NCBI GenBank assembly: GCA_033065855.1
Contig: JAVXUO010003051.1
Location: forward strand, 62,001 to 126,000
Direction of reading: 5' to 3'
From: Escallonia rubra
Lineage: Eukaryota > Streptophyta > Magnoliopsida > Escalloniales > Escalloniaceae
DNA: 64,000 nucleotides
This document shows, piece by piece, positions 12,931 to 24,796 of the stretch. A program made the position numbers and the translations under genes. The notes under the pieces are model-generated. The model was given only the letters and a program-made list of their open reading frames with translations. It was not told where the DNA came from and did no database searches. Numbering within the stretch: position 1 is the stretch's first letter; each line of letters begins with the position of its first letter.

Positions 12931-13372
12931 TGATATAACTAAAATATCCCTCCAATCTACGGACGACACGTGTCAGTTGTGACACGTAACCCATGTCGGC
13001 TCATTACTGATATGACACTTACCATATCAGTCACCAGATAGAATCCTAAAGAAATTCTGACTCTATCAGCAGAGATCAATATGGGATCCTCTAGGATCCT
13101 AGTGAAATTCTGATTAGAGTTGATTGAAGCCCAATTCTAATTGGACTCCTCTTGCTACCACTATATAAAGGGGGTCAAGCCCCCCAGGTAAGCCTAAGTT
13201 CACAGATATACACATTGTGCAATATTGCTATTTAGAGTTCGACCTTGTTAGCCTTATCTGACTTAAGCATCGGAGCGTTCCCCCGCCGGAACCCCACCCG
13301 GCGGTCACTCCGTGTTCTCTTTTGCAGGCCTGAATTCTGGTACTGTTCCCGATCCAGTTTCTAGCTGCAACA
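12931..13372 (+). repeat. Tat-1 5' LTR
   Basis: 442 bp, TG...CA. It contains a G-box-like CACGTG (12967-12972) and a nearby ACACGT (12982-12987), and a TATA-like CTATATAAAG (13161-13170). It also has the block GACTTAAGCATCGGAG and a GC-rich CCGCCGG...CCCGGCGG hairpin-like stretch (about 13285-13305), ending in TTTGCAGG. Confidence 0.96.
13161..13170 (+). promoter_or_regulatory. Probable TATA box of the Tat-1 LTR
   Basis: CTATATAAAG is followed by a G-run and C-run pair (GGGGGTCAAGCCCCCC). The same arrangement recurs in the LTR of the neighbouring element at 24797-30665, supporting a conserved U3 promoter. No transcription start was determined. Confidence 0.6.
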
Positions 13373-13392
13373 GATTGGCGCCATTCGTGGGA
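13373..13392 (+). promoter_or_regulatory. Tat-1 primer-binding site
   Basis: Immediately after the 5' LTR the sequence reads GATTGGCGCCATTCGTGGGA, the position and GGCGCC style usual for Tat-group primer sites. I do not assign the primer tRNA. The same site follows the LTR of the 24797-30665 element. Confidence 0.75.
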
Positions 13393-13406
13393 CCACTACA
13401 GGGAAC

Positions 13407-14975
13407 ATGGTCAACCACTCTTCTTCCAATGACTCTTCACAGAATCATTCCCAGAACCATCATGCACGAACTAGCAGCTCTCGTCGACCAGGTCGTTCTC
13501 ATGACCGACACTCGACCCCTTTACACTGCCATCGCTCATATTCTTCTGAAGATGTTTACGTCAACGTAACGTCTGCTACTCCTGAATCAGAAACTAGACC
13601 TCGAAGAAACCGATCTTCGACGTCTACTCTGAAAAACGGTGACCTTCGCCATCGCCTGAACCGTCAGTTATTCAAAACACCACATGATAACCTTACAAAG
13701 GAAATCCATGAACTGAAGAATGTTGTAAACACTCTTCAACAAAAGCTCGACATGGCAGTGGCCCCACAGTCCACTCACCATTCTCATCTTGACCCTAACG
13801 ACCTTCGTCTTCGTCTCACCTCCAGATCAAGCTACGGCCTCAAATACAGATCAACGGCCGATCCAACTTATGATCCAAGAGAGAAGAGTGGAGATCACAT
13901 AACCAGGAGTGGATCATGCTATCGACGAGATCCATCAGTTGAAGGCAGTACCAACCCCTCCCCCAAACGGATCACCAAAGCTGAGACCCTTCAAAGATCT
14001 GTCCCCAGAAAAAGGACGCCTGAGTTTCGTTCTCGAGAACGAGACTCCTGGAAGGTGATCCCTAGATATAACTCTCCAGAATGATCTCCCCCGAGGGAAA
14101 AATCTGGATATCCATTATCCAAAACCATCGAAAAGGCAAAGCTACCTCCCAATTTTTGCATGCCTCAGTGTGACCTCTACGATGGAGCTGGAGATCCAGG
14201 AGAACATGTTTATCAGTTTCAAACAAACATGTTACTCCTCCAAGTTTCAGATGCTGTCATGTGCAGAGCCTTTCCTACCACTCTGAGAAAAGCTGCACAT
14301 GTCTGGTTCAAGTCTCTACAATCAAGATCAATCCACTCCTTCAGCCAATTGTCGGATCTCTTTCAAAAACACTTTGTAAGCAGTCGCTCGCGAAGAAAAA
14401 ACTTGGCGAGTCTGCTAAACATCGTGCAAGAGAAAAATGAATCTTTGGCATGCTTCGTCGGACGATTCAACGCAGCTACTTTGGAAATCGATAACTTAGA
14501 CGAATCTGTGAAGTATACTGCCTTCCTCAGAGGCCTCCGACCGACATCCAAGTTTGCGTTCTCTGTAAACAAAAGTCCTCCAGGTAATCTGAAAGTCCTT
14601 CTCGAGAAGGCTAACAAATATATTTAGGCTGAAGAATACCTGCAGACACACAGAGAATGACATGGAGAAGAGAAGAAACAATCTCGAGAGATAACTCCTC
14701 AAGGAGGCAAACCAGCAAAGCAATCTAAGCGTGATGATCGGCGTCCAAGAGATCGGTTTGCTTCGGAAAACCTGACACCTCTCAATGCAAAACCGTCGCA
14801 GATTCTCCACGAGATCAAAGACAATAAAGCACTCCAGTGGCCAGACAAAATGAGATCTCGACCAAATAAAAGGAACAAAGACTTGTGGTGTCACTTTCAC
14901 AACGATCATGGTCACATAACTGATAATTGCGGGACGCTTAAAAGAGAAATTGAGGCCCTTATCAAGCGTGGCTAG
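13407..14975 (+). pseudogene. Tat-1 gag region
   Basis: Open segments at 13407-14084 and 14160-14627 encode gag-like protein. The first is basic, with Arg and Ser repeats. The second has the retrotransposon gag core, recognisable by AHVWFKSL and the stretch from FVGRFNAA to FLRGLRPT. Near 14890-14970 there is a Cys-His cluster, CHFHNDHGHITDNC, typical of Tat gag. This part is a fossil and is interrupted. Confidence 0.85.
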
Positions 14976-15188
14976 TTGAGAAAGTTTGCAACTCCTGAAG
15001 AAGAAAGACAACAGGCACCTCTGACCATGGAGGAAAGAGAAGACCGAGAAGAGAATGCGGGTACAATCAATACTATATCTGGGGGATTAGCAGCAGGAGG
15101 ATCATCAGGACATGCTCGAAAAGCATACACCAGAGAAGTGTGCATAACGAGTCAGCCCCCGAATAAAAAATAGAAGATAGTACCCGTA

Positions 15189-15557
15189 GTGGTGATCACC
15201 TTTTCCGATGAAGATTCAAGGGGTATAAAAAATCCTCATGACGATCCATTAGTCATCACAATGAAGGCCGGGAACTTCGATGTAAAGCGTGTTTTGATTG
15301 ATAACGGAAGTTCCGCCGATGTCTTATTTTACGATGCGTTCCAGAAGATGAACATTCCAGCGGACCGTCTCCGAAAGATGGATACACCGTTGTATGGATT
15401 CTCTAATCATCCAGTTGCGGTCGAAGGTATCATTGCACTCCCAGTTGCGATTGGCACACCTCCGGCACAAGCCAACTTCATGCTTGATTTTGTGGTGGTA
15501 AAGGTCCCCTCAGCATACAACGCCATATTGGGACGACCAGCACTCAATCAATTATAG
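15189..15557 (+). pseudogene. Tat-1 aspartic protease region
   Basis: The open segment contains LIDNGSSADVLFYDAF, the active-site region of Tat-type retropepsins, and ends in AYNAILGRPALNQL, a conserved protease C-terminal motif. Part of the fossil polyprotein. Confidence 0.88.
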
Positions 15558-16049
15558 GCAGTAGTGTCAACTTATCATCTCAAGATGAAGTTCCCCACGG
15601 AGCAAGGGATTGGAGAGGTAAAAGGAGACCACACTACAGCTCGTCAATGCTACGTGACTTCATGCTGATCAAAGAGCAAAGAAGCACTCATTATCGAAGA
15701 CCTTCGGGAAAACACAAAGATACAAAGGGGAGAACCAGTTGAAGATCTTATTAGCATTGAAGTATATCTTGGAGAAGAAAGCAAAACGGTTCGGATAGGT
15801 TCGAATCTTAAGGAAAACACCAGACTCGAGTTGGTGAACCTATTGTGAACCTATGCGGATATATTTGCATGGACAGCTGCAGACATGCCTGGAATTAATC
15901 CTGAAGTCATTACCCATTGGCTGAATGTTGATCCATCCAAAAAACTTGTGAAGCAGAAGAAAAGGACTTTTGCGCCAGATTGACAGGAGAAGATTGAAGA
16001 AGAGGTAGATAAACTCTTAACTGCCAACTTCATTGAAGAAGTCCACTAC

Positions 16050-17215
16050 CCAGATTGGATCGCCAACGTAGTCATGGTTCATAAGTCAGGCGACAGATGG
16101 TGAATATGTATCGATTACACAGATCTTAACAAAGCATGCCCGAAGGACAGCTACCCGCTCCCAAGGATAGATCTTCTTATCGACGCTACTTCAGGTCATG
16201 AAATGCTCAGTTTCATGGATGCATACTCTGGTTATAACCAGATTATGATGCACAAGGACGATGTCTCCAAAACTTCGTTCGTCACAGAAAGAGGATTATA
16301 CTGCTATAAAGTGATGCCCTTTGGACTCAAGAATGCCGGGGCAACCTACCAACGTCTGGTGAACATGATATTTCGGGACTTGATCGGAAAGAACATGGAA
16401 GTTTATGTTGACGACATGCTAGTCAAAAGCATAGCCTGAAACCCATGTCCAAGACTTGAAAGAAACTTTCGATATCCTTCGAAAGTATCAAATGAAGCTG
16501 AATCCACTCAAATGCGCTTTCGGAGTCGCATCAGGGAAATTTTTGGGGTTTATAGTTTCCCAACGAGGGATTGAGGCGAACTCGGAAAAGATCAAAGCTA
16601 TTCAAGCCATGACGCCCCCGAAAATAATCAAGCAAGTACAAGAGTTAACAGGAAGGGTCGCAGCCTTGGGAAGGTTCATGGCTCGATCAGCTGAACGATG
16701 CCTACCATTCTTCAAAACCATCAGAAAAGCAAAAAGTTTCGCTTGGACATATGATTTCCAGGAGTCGTTCGAAGAACTCAAAACGTATTTGACTTCTCCG
16801 CCCCTACTTTCAAAACCACTTCCCGGCGAAGACTTATTTCTATACCTCTCAGTCACTGACGTCGCAGTCAGTACCGTTTTAATCAGAGAGGGAGATGGAG
16901 TTCAGAAACCCATCTATTAGATCAGCAAAGTCTTACAAGATGTAGAGACGAGGTATCCGAATATTGACAAGATCGTACTGGCCCTTATCATATCAGCTAG
17001 GCGTCTTCGACCATACTTCCAGTCTCATACCATTATCGTACTAACGGACCAACCACTTAGAAAGGTATTGCTGAACCCCGAGGCATCATGAAGATTAGTC
17101 AATTGGTCCGTAGAGTTGGGAGAGTTCGATATCCAATATAAACCTCGCACTGCAATTAAAGCTCAAGCCCTAGCAGACTTTATTGTCGAGTGTACATTAC
17201 CTGAAGACCCTCCTT
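16050..17215 (+). pseudogene. Tat-1 reverse transcriptase and first RNase H region
   Basis: Reverse transcriptase motifs include SFMDAYSGYNQIMM, VMPFGLKNAGATYQR and the catalytic YVDD (in MEVYVDDMLVKS, near 16398). The open segment at 16456-16920 continues through the thumb and connection into RNase H. The fossil is broken. Confidence 0.93.
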
Positions 17216-18890
17216 AACTGGTAATTTCGGAGGTCCCAGATCCTTGGAATCTCTATGTCGACGGTTCTTCAGCTATTGGCAGCAACGGAGCCGAAATTAT
17301 TCTTATAAGTCCAGAAGGATTTACTATTGAATACGCACTTCGCTTTGGATTTCAAGCCTCAAATAACGAAGCAGAATATGAGGCTCTTCTTGCGGGGATA
17401 CAGTTAGCACACGCCTTAAAGGTGGACTCACTATCAGTTTATAGTGATTCCCAACTAGTGGTCAATCACGTCTTGGGAGATTACGAGGCCAGAGATGAAA
17501 GAATGGCTCAATATCTTGAGTTAGTTAAAAATTCAGCGGTGAAGTTTCAAAACTTCACCATTCGCTATATCCCCAGGGATCAAAATACTCAGGCAGATAC
17601 ATTATCAAGGCTTGCTTCTACTGAAGAAACCAATGTCCGACGACCAATATACCTTGAACTCCTAAAGGACCGCAGTATCGGTTCTCAACCTGACATTGAA
17701 ATCATAGATCAAGAACCCTGCTGGATGGACATCATCGTCAAATACTTATCCACAGGCGAATTACCAAATGAAAGACATAAGGCGAAGAATCTTCGTGTCA
17801 AAGCTGCACGGTATGCCTTAGTAGAAGGGAATCTATACAAGAAATCATTCAGCCTCCCCTACCTTAGATGTCTACGCCCATCAGAATCCCTATACGCATT
17901 ACAAGAAGTACATGAAGGGATATGCGGCCAACACCTCGGAGGGAGGACACTGGCACAGAAAATCTTAAGGCAAGGATACTACTGGCCTACGATGCATAAG
18001 GACGCCATCGAATTCACACGAAGATGTGATAAATGTCAGAAGTTTGCTCCGGTTTTTCATACACCAGTTGCTCCTTTAACTTCCATTGTTTCCCCCATTC
18101 CCTTTGCTGTATGGGGAATGGATCTATTGGGACCTTTTCCCATGGCGTCCGGCCAACGGCGATTTGTGATCGTAACGATAGACTACTTCAACAAATGGAC
18201 TGAAGCAGAATCTCTAGCAACCATCACTTCAGCCAAGTGTGAAGACTTCTTCTGGAAAAACGTCATCTGTCGTTTTGGAATACCAAGAGCTTTGGTCGTG
18301 GATAATGGAAAACAATTTGACAACAACAACTTTCGAACCTTTTGTACGAATCTGTCGATTGATTTGAGATTCACTTCTGTAGCTCATCCACAATCCAACG
18401 GACAGACTGAAAACATGAATCGAAGCATCCTACAAGGATTGAAGAAAAAGCTAGATGAAGCTAAGGGCGCATGGGTGGACGAACTCCCCAAAGTGTTGTG
18501 GGCTTATCGAACAACCCCACATTCAGTCACAGGGGAAACGCCTTTCTTACTCTGCTATGGAACGGAAGCAATGTTGCCAGTCGAGATAGGAGTTCCAACA
18601 ATACGGGCCTTACACTTCAACGAATTAAACAACGAAGATGGACTCCGAGAAAATCTTGATTTGGTAGAAGAAGCTCGAACTCAAGCCCATGCACGATCTG
18701 TTGTCATAAAACAACGAGTGGCACGATATTACAATCAGAGAGTCCGATCCAAGCAGTTCAACGAGGGAGATTTAGTCCTTCGCAAACTAGAAGTTTCCGA
18801 TCCAAAGGCAGCGACGGGAAAGTTATCTCCAAACTGGGAAGGACCCTACCGTGTTATAAAGGTGCTCAAACCGGCACCTACGCACTAGGG
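17216..18890 (+). pseudogene. Tat-1 second RNase H and integrase region
   Basis: Around 17250-17640 lies an archaeal-type RNase H (LYVDGSSAIGSNGAE, NNEAEYEALLAGI, YSDSQLVVNHV). Integrase follows: the HHCC-type zinc region near RRCDKCQKFAP, then the core with GMDLLGPFP, VIVTIDYFNKW and FGIPRALVVDNGKQF, then AHPQSNGQTE, and a C-terminal WEGPYRV. The 488-codon open segment at 17422-18888 is the longest intact stretch of the element. Two RNase H domains place it in the Tat lineage. Confidence 0.94.
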
Positions 18891-19144
18891 ACACTTTCTG
18901 GGGAATCCATCCCTCGTACTTGGAATGCTGAGAACTTGCGCATATATTACCAGTAGTGTCTTGGCCCGAGCCAAAACACTTCCTTTTTTGGGGGATAAGG
19001 GGCACAGACCTTGTCAGAACTCCAATATCTTAAAAATAGTCTTTAGCAAATTGTTTCGAATAAATGGGTTGTTAAGCAATCCAATGTAAACTTTATCTTT
19101 TGCTCTAGCAATAAAGTTATTCTTTCTCAGTATTGTTGTAATAT

Positions 19145-19470
19145 AAGCTTAGCCAAAACATTCTATCCGAACAGAGTTACGGCCGAACACTCTGCCCGAA
19201 TAGAGTGACAAGCTTAGCCAAAACATTCTGTCCGAACAGAGTGACGGCCGAACACTCTGCCCGAATAGAGTGAGAAATTTAAGCCAAAACATTCTGTCCG
19301 AACAGAGTAACGGCCGAACACTATGCCCGAACAGAGTGACAAGCTTAGCCAAAACATTATGTCTGAACAGAGTGACGGCCGAACACTCTGCCCGAACAGA
19401 GTGAGAAATTTAAACCAAAACATTCTGTCTAAACAGAGTGATGGCCGAGCACTCTGCCCGAACAGAGTGT
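19145..19470. repeat. Tat-1 tandem array 1, 65-66-bp unit
   Basis: About five units share CCGAACACTCTGCCCGAACA. Unit starts (AGCC/AACC of the linker) fall at 19151, 19216, 19282, 19347 and 19413. Linkers are of two kinds, AAGCTTAGCC and GAAATTTAAGCC, partly alternating, which suggests a dimeric unit of about 131 bp. Confidence 0.9.
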
Positions 19471-19823
19471 ATAACTCTTGGATTTTATAAAATACAAGAG
19501 AAGCCAGACGGATTAGCAACAGATCTAAGTCCGTGAAGAAACAAAAGTTAATGGGGGCATCGTCACTCCACCAAAAACTCTTGCTTCTTCAAAATATCGG
19601 CCGAGCGAGGGTGCTCGACTTCTTTGCCAACTCTTTTAGTGACGATTAAAGGGTTTGAGTCAAAGTAAAAATGAATAATAATGTGTGAATGGTAAAACAC
19701 AAAACCACGAGAAACACATAGTAAGAGCAAAATACCGTAAAATTAAAGATAGAGTTTTACATATAAGCCCTTAGGAGGGCATCAAAATTCTGTCTAAACA
19801 AAGCAAAGAGACTAGCTACAAGT

Positions 19824-21836
19824 CTAAGCCTCGGGGGCATCACCAGAAGGACCTTCCCCTGGAAGATGAGAAGCTGCAGCATCCCCTGCCTCTGAAGGCA
19901 TAACAGTCTCTCCAGATGGTGACACTACCGCAGGCAGAACAAAATCATCCAAGGGGATGTCAGGAAAGCGCTCAGCAAACATCTCCTTGGCCTTCACAAA
20001 GCCAAGCTCATAAATCTCCAGGCCATCTTCGGTCCGCTTCTTCAGCCATTCATCCCCCGCAATCCCATCCAAGAAATCGTGGATGCCTTGGTCTCGAGCT
20101 TTGGTCACCTCTTCTGCAGCCCTCCTTTTAACTTGCTCTAGTCTCTTCTCCAGAGTCGCAATCTGAGCAAGATGATCTTTCTCGTGCTTGCTCAGCTCTT
20201 CAGCACGATGGGTGGCCTCTTGTGCCTCCTTAACTGCTTCCCTCGTCAGCTGAGCCTCCTCGGTCGCCACCTGCCTTGCCATCTCAAAGCGAGAAAGCAT
20301 CTCAGATCCACTGGCGTACATCTGGAATGAAGATTGGGGTCATCAATTAAATGAAAGTTGAAAACAAAAATAGAAACCTAGTTGAGACAAAAAACGTTAC
20401 CGTATAGGCGGCCTGAGCAAAAGAGCAAGCAAAGGTCTCGTGGGTCTGATTCTGGAAAACCTCCTTGTCTCGAGGAAGAACTCCATGACGAAGATGCTGC
20501 TCCGAGACCTGGCTGTTCGGCATCCCAAGGTCATCATGCCTAAGTGCCCATCTCGGATGAAAGATGGGATCATCTTTAGTAGAAACTTGCTCAAGGATCC
20601 GTGGATAGCGTTCTGAAGGAGTGACTCTAGTCCTCTTAGGAGCAGGAGGCAACTCCACACTTGGCTGCTTCTCCTTTCACTTCCCTTTAGCTTTCTGAAG
20701 AACGCCAAGGAAGCCTCCCTGTTGTGATTTTCCACCTCCGCTAGCCATTTCTGCAATGAAGAAAGAAATCAATACGGGAATAAATATTAAAATCAAGTTT
20801 AATTCAATATCTTATACAAAGCACACCTAGAGGAACGGTCTCAGCAGATGACACGCTAGGAATAGCAGGAAGAAGAGGAATTAGAAGACCAGTTGGAATG
20901 GGCTTTGAAGGTATGATCTTCGCCCACTCCAATTGCTCCTCCGAAAGAGGCTCATCTATACAAAGACCACCTCGAAGTTTAACGTGACTAAGTATGTGCT
21001 TAGTCTGGCTGTTGGAAGTAGGCTTGCCAGGATTTTTGAAATCCCTACAGAAAGGATTCCACACTCTGTCAAACGGAAGCTCCCCCTTGTCCAGTTGGCC
21101 AACGAAGAAGTATCTAGAATGCCAACCTTTATTTGAATTCGGGCCTCCCTTCAAAAGTCGTTGCCTACTATGAATGTAATACCAGCCCGGGCAGTTGGCG
21201 ACTCCTTTGACGAAACAGACTTCAAAGAAGACTCTCATAAAATCTGTTACATCTGGTTTTGTAGCCTGAAGTCTGGACCAAATATATTAGACCGGAAAGC
21301 TTCCTCCATCCATTTGGAACAAGCTGCCCAGGAGCCATGCGATAATGCTCAAAGAAATGAAGAGCAAAAGGATGAAGATGAAGTCTATACCCAGACTTCA
21401 CCTGCTCTTCGTAGACACCCGTTTTAAACTTTGTGCCGTAGTTAGCTGGTTCACCCAAACCAGGAAGACGAGCATACCAACCTTCGGGAAGAGGATATTC
21501 CCGAATTAAATCCTGCAAATCTTCAGAGGACATCTTACTAGACTTCTCGTCAGCAGTATACCAAGGCTTGGGATTAGCCTTATCCTCGGCCTGGTCCTTT
21601 ACATATCCTAAACGATTCCTTCTAAACAAAGATTGTGAAGGCTGTGAAGATGAAGGTGGTAATGGTTGAGAGGATGAAGGTTGGAATCGTTGAGAGGATG
21701 AAGGTTGGAATGGTTGGGAAGTTGAAGGTAGTGGAGGTTGTGGATTTGAAGTTCCAACTTCACTTCCTGAAGTTGCAACTCGTTCTGAACTCGAAGATGA
21801 GCTACTACTCGAAACAGAAACTGAAGTATCAGACAT
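19824..21836 (-). pseudogene. Tat-1 antisense gene (additional ORF) with gypsy-type 'transposase 28'-like domain and coiled coil
   Basis: Open segments on the minus strand lie at 21222-21836, 20804-21238, 20347-20756 and 19824-20321. The first starts with a Ser/Pro-rich tail and leads into a domain with LPEGWYARLPGLGE and SGYRLHLHPFALHFF. This resembles the plant family called putative gypsy-type transposon (Pfam Transposase_28). The last is a charged, heptad-rich coiled coil (from MARQVATEEAQLTREA to LAQIATLEKRLEQV). Antisense additional ORFs, often spliced, are known near the 3' LTR of Tat elements. The layout here fits a multi-exon gene read from 21836 leftward, but splicing is inferred. 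The function of such ORFs is not established. Confidence 0.8.
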
Positions 21837-22099
21837 GTTTTCTACTACAAATAGGAAACTATGACAAACTTGAAGTGCTGAACAGAAATGGTAGAAGAAA
21901 AAAACTTACTCGCAAAGTAATGTGCTCCCAAAAAAGTTTTTCGAGTGAAGGTAAAATAAAGTGAAAGTTCTCTTTTTATAGAGAAACGCCAAGTAACCGT
22001 TTCTTGGAAAACGCAACGGTTCGTATACCCCATACGTGTCACAAGCTGAAGAGTAGAGGAGCTTAAAATTTTCAAATTCCCGCTCAAAAAAAAAAGACA

Positions 22100-22795
22100 C
22101 GTTGGAGACACCAAGACTTTGGCTGAGCAGAATCTCGTCCGAACACTCTGCCCGAGCAAAATGACAAAGGACGAACATAATTCAGCCGAACAGAATCTCG
22201 TCCGAAAACCCTGCCCGAGCAGAGTGACAAAGGCCGAACAGAATTCGGCCGAGCAGAATCTCGTCCGAACACTCTGCCCGAGTAGAGTGACAAAGGCCGA
22301 ACAGAATTCGGCCGAGCAGAATTATGCCTGAGCAGAATCTCATTCGAACACTCTGCCCGAGCAGAGTGACAACGGCCAAGCAGAATCTCGTCTGAACACT
22401 CTGCCCGAGCAGAGCGACAATGGCCGAATAGAAGTCTTCCCGAGCAGAATCCTGTCCGAACAGAACCATGTCCGAGCAGAATATAGTCCGAACAGAACCA
22501 TGTCCGAGCAGATTATGGTCCGAGCAGAACCATGTCTGAGCAGAATCCTTCCTGAACAGAAGTTTGACTGAGTAGAATCCTGTCCGAACAAAACCATGTC
22601 CGAGCAGAATATGGTCCGAGCAGAACCATGTCCGAACAGAATCCTTCCCGAACAGAAGTCTGCCTGAGCAGAATCCTGTCCGAACAGAACCATGTCCGAG
22701 CAGAATATGGTCCGAACAGAACCATGTCCAAGCATAATTTGGTCCGAGTAGAACCAAGTCCAAATAGAACCTTGTCCGAGCAGGCACTCTTTTGA
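22100..22795. repeat. Tat-1 tandem array 2, CCGA[A/G]CAGA-rich
   Basis: The left part (about 22120-22430) repeats units of roughly 50-80 bp with CCGAACACTCTGCCCGAGCA, the same core as the array at 19145. The right part (about 22440-22795) is a longer-period repeat with short sub-units such as CAGAACCATGTCCGAGCAGA. Several long minus-strand reading frames here, up to 256 codons, are products of the repeat. Confidence 0.9.
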
Positions 22796-22896
22796 ATATT
22801 TGAAATGTCAGACAAATAGGTTCAATTCTGTTTTTGGCATATTTCGCTATCGCCAGTGGAAAAGGCGTGCTTCCACCCGCTTTGTTAAACGCTGGT

Positions 22897-22912
22897 AAAA
22901 GCAGGGGGCATA
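22897..22912 (+). promoter_or_regulatory. Tat-1 polypurine tract
   Basis: AAAAGCAGGGGGCATA lies directly before the 3' LTR start at 22913, the expected place for plus-strand priming. Confidence 0.75.
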
Positions 22913-23354
22913 TGATATAACTAAAAATATCCCTCCAATCTACGGACGACACGTGGCAGTTGTGACACGTAACCCATGCCGGCTCATTACTGATATGGCA
23001 CTTACCATATCAGTCACCAGACAGAATCCTAAAGAAATTCTGACTCTATTAGCAGAGATCAATATGGGATCCTCTAGGATCCTAGTGAGATTCTGATTAG
23101 AGTTGATTGAAGCCCAATTCTAATTGGACTCATCTTGCTACCACTATATATAGGGGGTCAAGCCCCCAGGTAAGCCTAAGTTCACAGATATACACATTGT
23201 GCAATATTGTTATTCAGAGTTCGACCTTGTTAGCCTTCTCTGACTTAAGCATCGGAGCGTTCCCCCGCGGGAACCCCACCCGGCGGTCACTCCGTGTTCT
23301 CTTTTGCAGGCCTGAATTCTGGTACTGTTCCCGATCCAGTTTCTAGCTGCAACA
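22913..23354 (+). repeat. Tat-1 3' LTR
   Basis: 442 bp, the same length as the 5' LTR and about 97% identical by eye. It ends GCTGCAACA, followed by the TAGTT duplication. It carries a full ACACGTGGC motif (22949-22957). Confidence 0.96.
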
Positions 23355-23359
23355 TAGTT

Positions 23360-24300
23360 ATAAATATTCTACTGGCGTATGTACCAATTCTTTTTTTAAA
23401 ATGATATGTATGGTATGGTCTCAAAATTTTGATCAATTACAAATATATGTAAAACTCATTCATTAGCGAAACTAAGAAAAATATGTAACAATCAAATCAC
23501 CTAGCATTTATAGTCCAGTAAAGCTATTAGTTTCTGAATAAGTTATTTGTTTTGGTACAGTAGCATCAGAAACAAACAGCCTATTTATTTGAATTTTATC
23601 CTTTTCAACTATTTCATTAGCGGGAATTTATAAAAATATTAGTTGTTTGTTCAAGAATAAGTTCTTTTGTGTGCGTGTGTGTGTATGTTATATAGAGTAC
23701 ATCATATGGATCCAAGAATATGATGAAAAGTTAAGAGGACAAGTAAAAGCAAATTGAAAGTTGCAAAAAAGATTGAAGAGATTCAAAACTTACTCTAAAA
23801 ATTCTGCAAATTATGAAAGAAAATTGTGATGAAGAGAACTAGAACTTGGAATAGGCTATAGAGGCTTTGATCGATATATTGGAACCCAGAGTTTCACCTA
23901 TTTAACTTAATATACTCAATTTCTTAAATTGCTAACAAAATTTTCAACTTTTATATTTTTGGGAACCGGTACAAAACACAATATCTCGGTAGATATCATA
24001 TATACCGACCATTATAATTGATATGTAACGGAATTTTGACTAGTACAAACTATAAAGGGTTATCGTACCATAGAAGGACACAACAATATGTATTGGCCGC
24101 TATCTTCTCTTCCGGACGAAGTTGACAACTATGCGAGTAATGTTTCACAAAGTAGCTTGCAGAACAGAGTATGAAAATTACAAATGAATACAATTTACTG
24201 GGATGATAAAACAGAAAAGAAAAGTAGGAAGACAAACTAGAAGACCGTAAAAAGCTAGTCAATAAGCAATTCAAAACCCATTTACGATTCTCGTGTGTGC

Positions 24301-24340
<40 letters not shown>

Positions 24341-24796
24341 TCTGAAATAGGTGACGGCTAGTATGTGGCTGCTGTTCATGTATGTTGTTGTTTTGTAATC
24401 TTACATGCTAAATTTATTCTTATTTGACCAGTATACATCTATGCTAGACAATGATAGCTCCAAACAAGAAAGAAATGAAGAGTCCACTTTATTTTCCCTT
24501 GATAAAATCTTTTGACAATTATGAGTGGAATTCTAATCAAATCATTTTGAGTTAGCTGTCAATGATAATTGATAGACACAATATACAACTCAGCATTCTA
24601 ATGTAAATACGACTTTTTGTTTCAAACGAGACTACATGACATGACTCTCAAAATAAGTTGCCTTATTATACATTATACGTTCTAATACTAATTATCATCG
24701 TTACTTGTTGTTGTCTAAAAATATTACTCTAACTCGTTGCTTACTTATTCTACACATTGTATTTTCGTATTGTATTTTTTTAAAAAAAATTGAATG
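23360..24796. other. Intergenic DNA between two LTR elements, with (GT)n-(GA)n microsatellite
   Basis: AT-rich sequence with no gene. A GTGTG-to-GAGAGA microsatellite spans about 24292-24339. The antisense reading frame crossing it (24050-24379) has no recognisable domain. Confidence 0.65.

Larger units (their letters stand above)
12931..23354 (+). mobile_element. Ty3/Gypsy LTR retrotransposon fossil, Tat lineage (Tat-1)
   Basis: The element is 10,424 bp with two 442-bp LTRs beginning TGATATAAC and ending GCTGCAACA, and a perfect 5-bp duplication TAGTT (12926-12930 and 23355-23359). The order is LTR, primer-binding site, gag, protease, reverse transcriptase/RNase H, second (archaeal-type) RNase H, integrase, tandem repeats, antisense gene, tandem repeats, polypurine tract, LTR. 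The second RNase H before integrase is diagnostic of the Tat group. The gag-pol part is broken, with about ten interruptions; the LTRs look whole. The LTRs differ at about 3% of positions by eye, pointing to insertion roughly a million years ago under a commonly used plant rate (an assumption). Confidence 0.97.

Noticed and set aside
22182-22952. 256-codon minus-strand protein
   Set aside because: It consists of short repeated words from the Tat-1 tandem array and has no domain.
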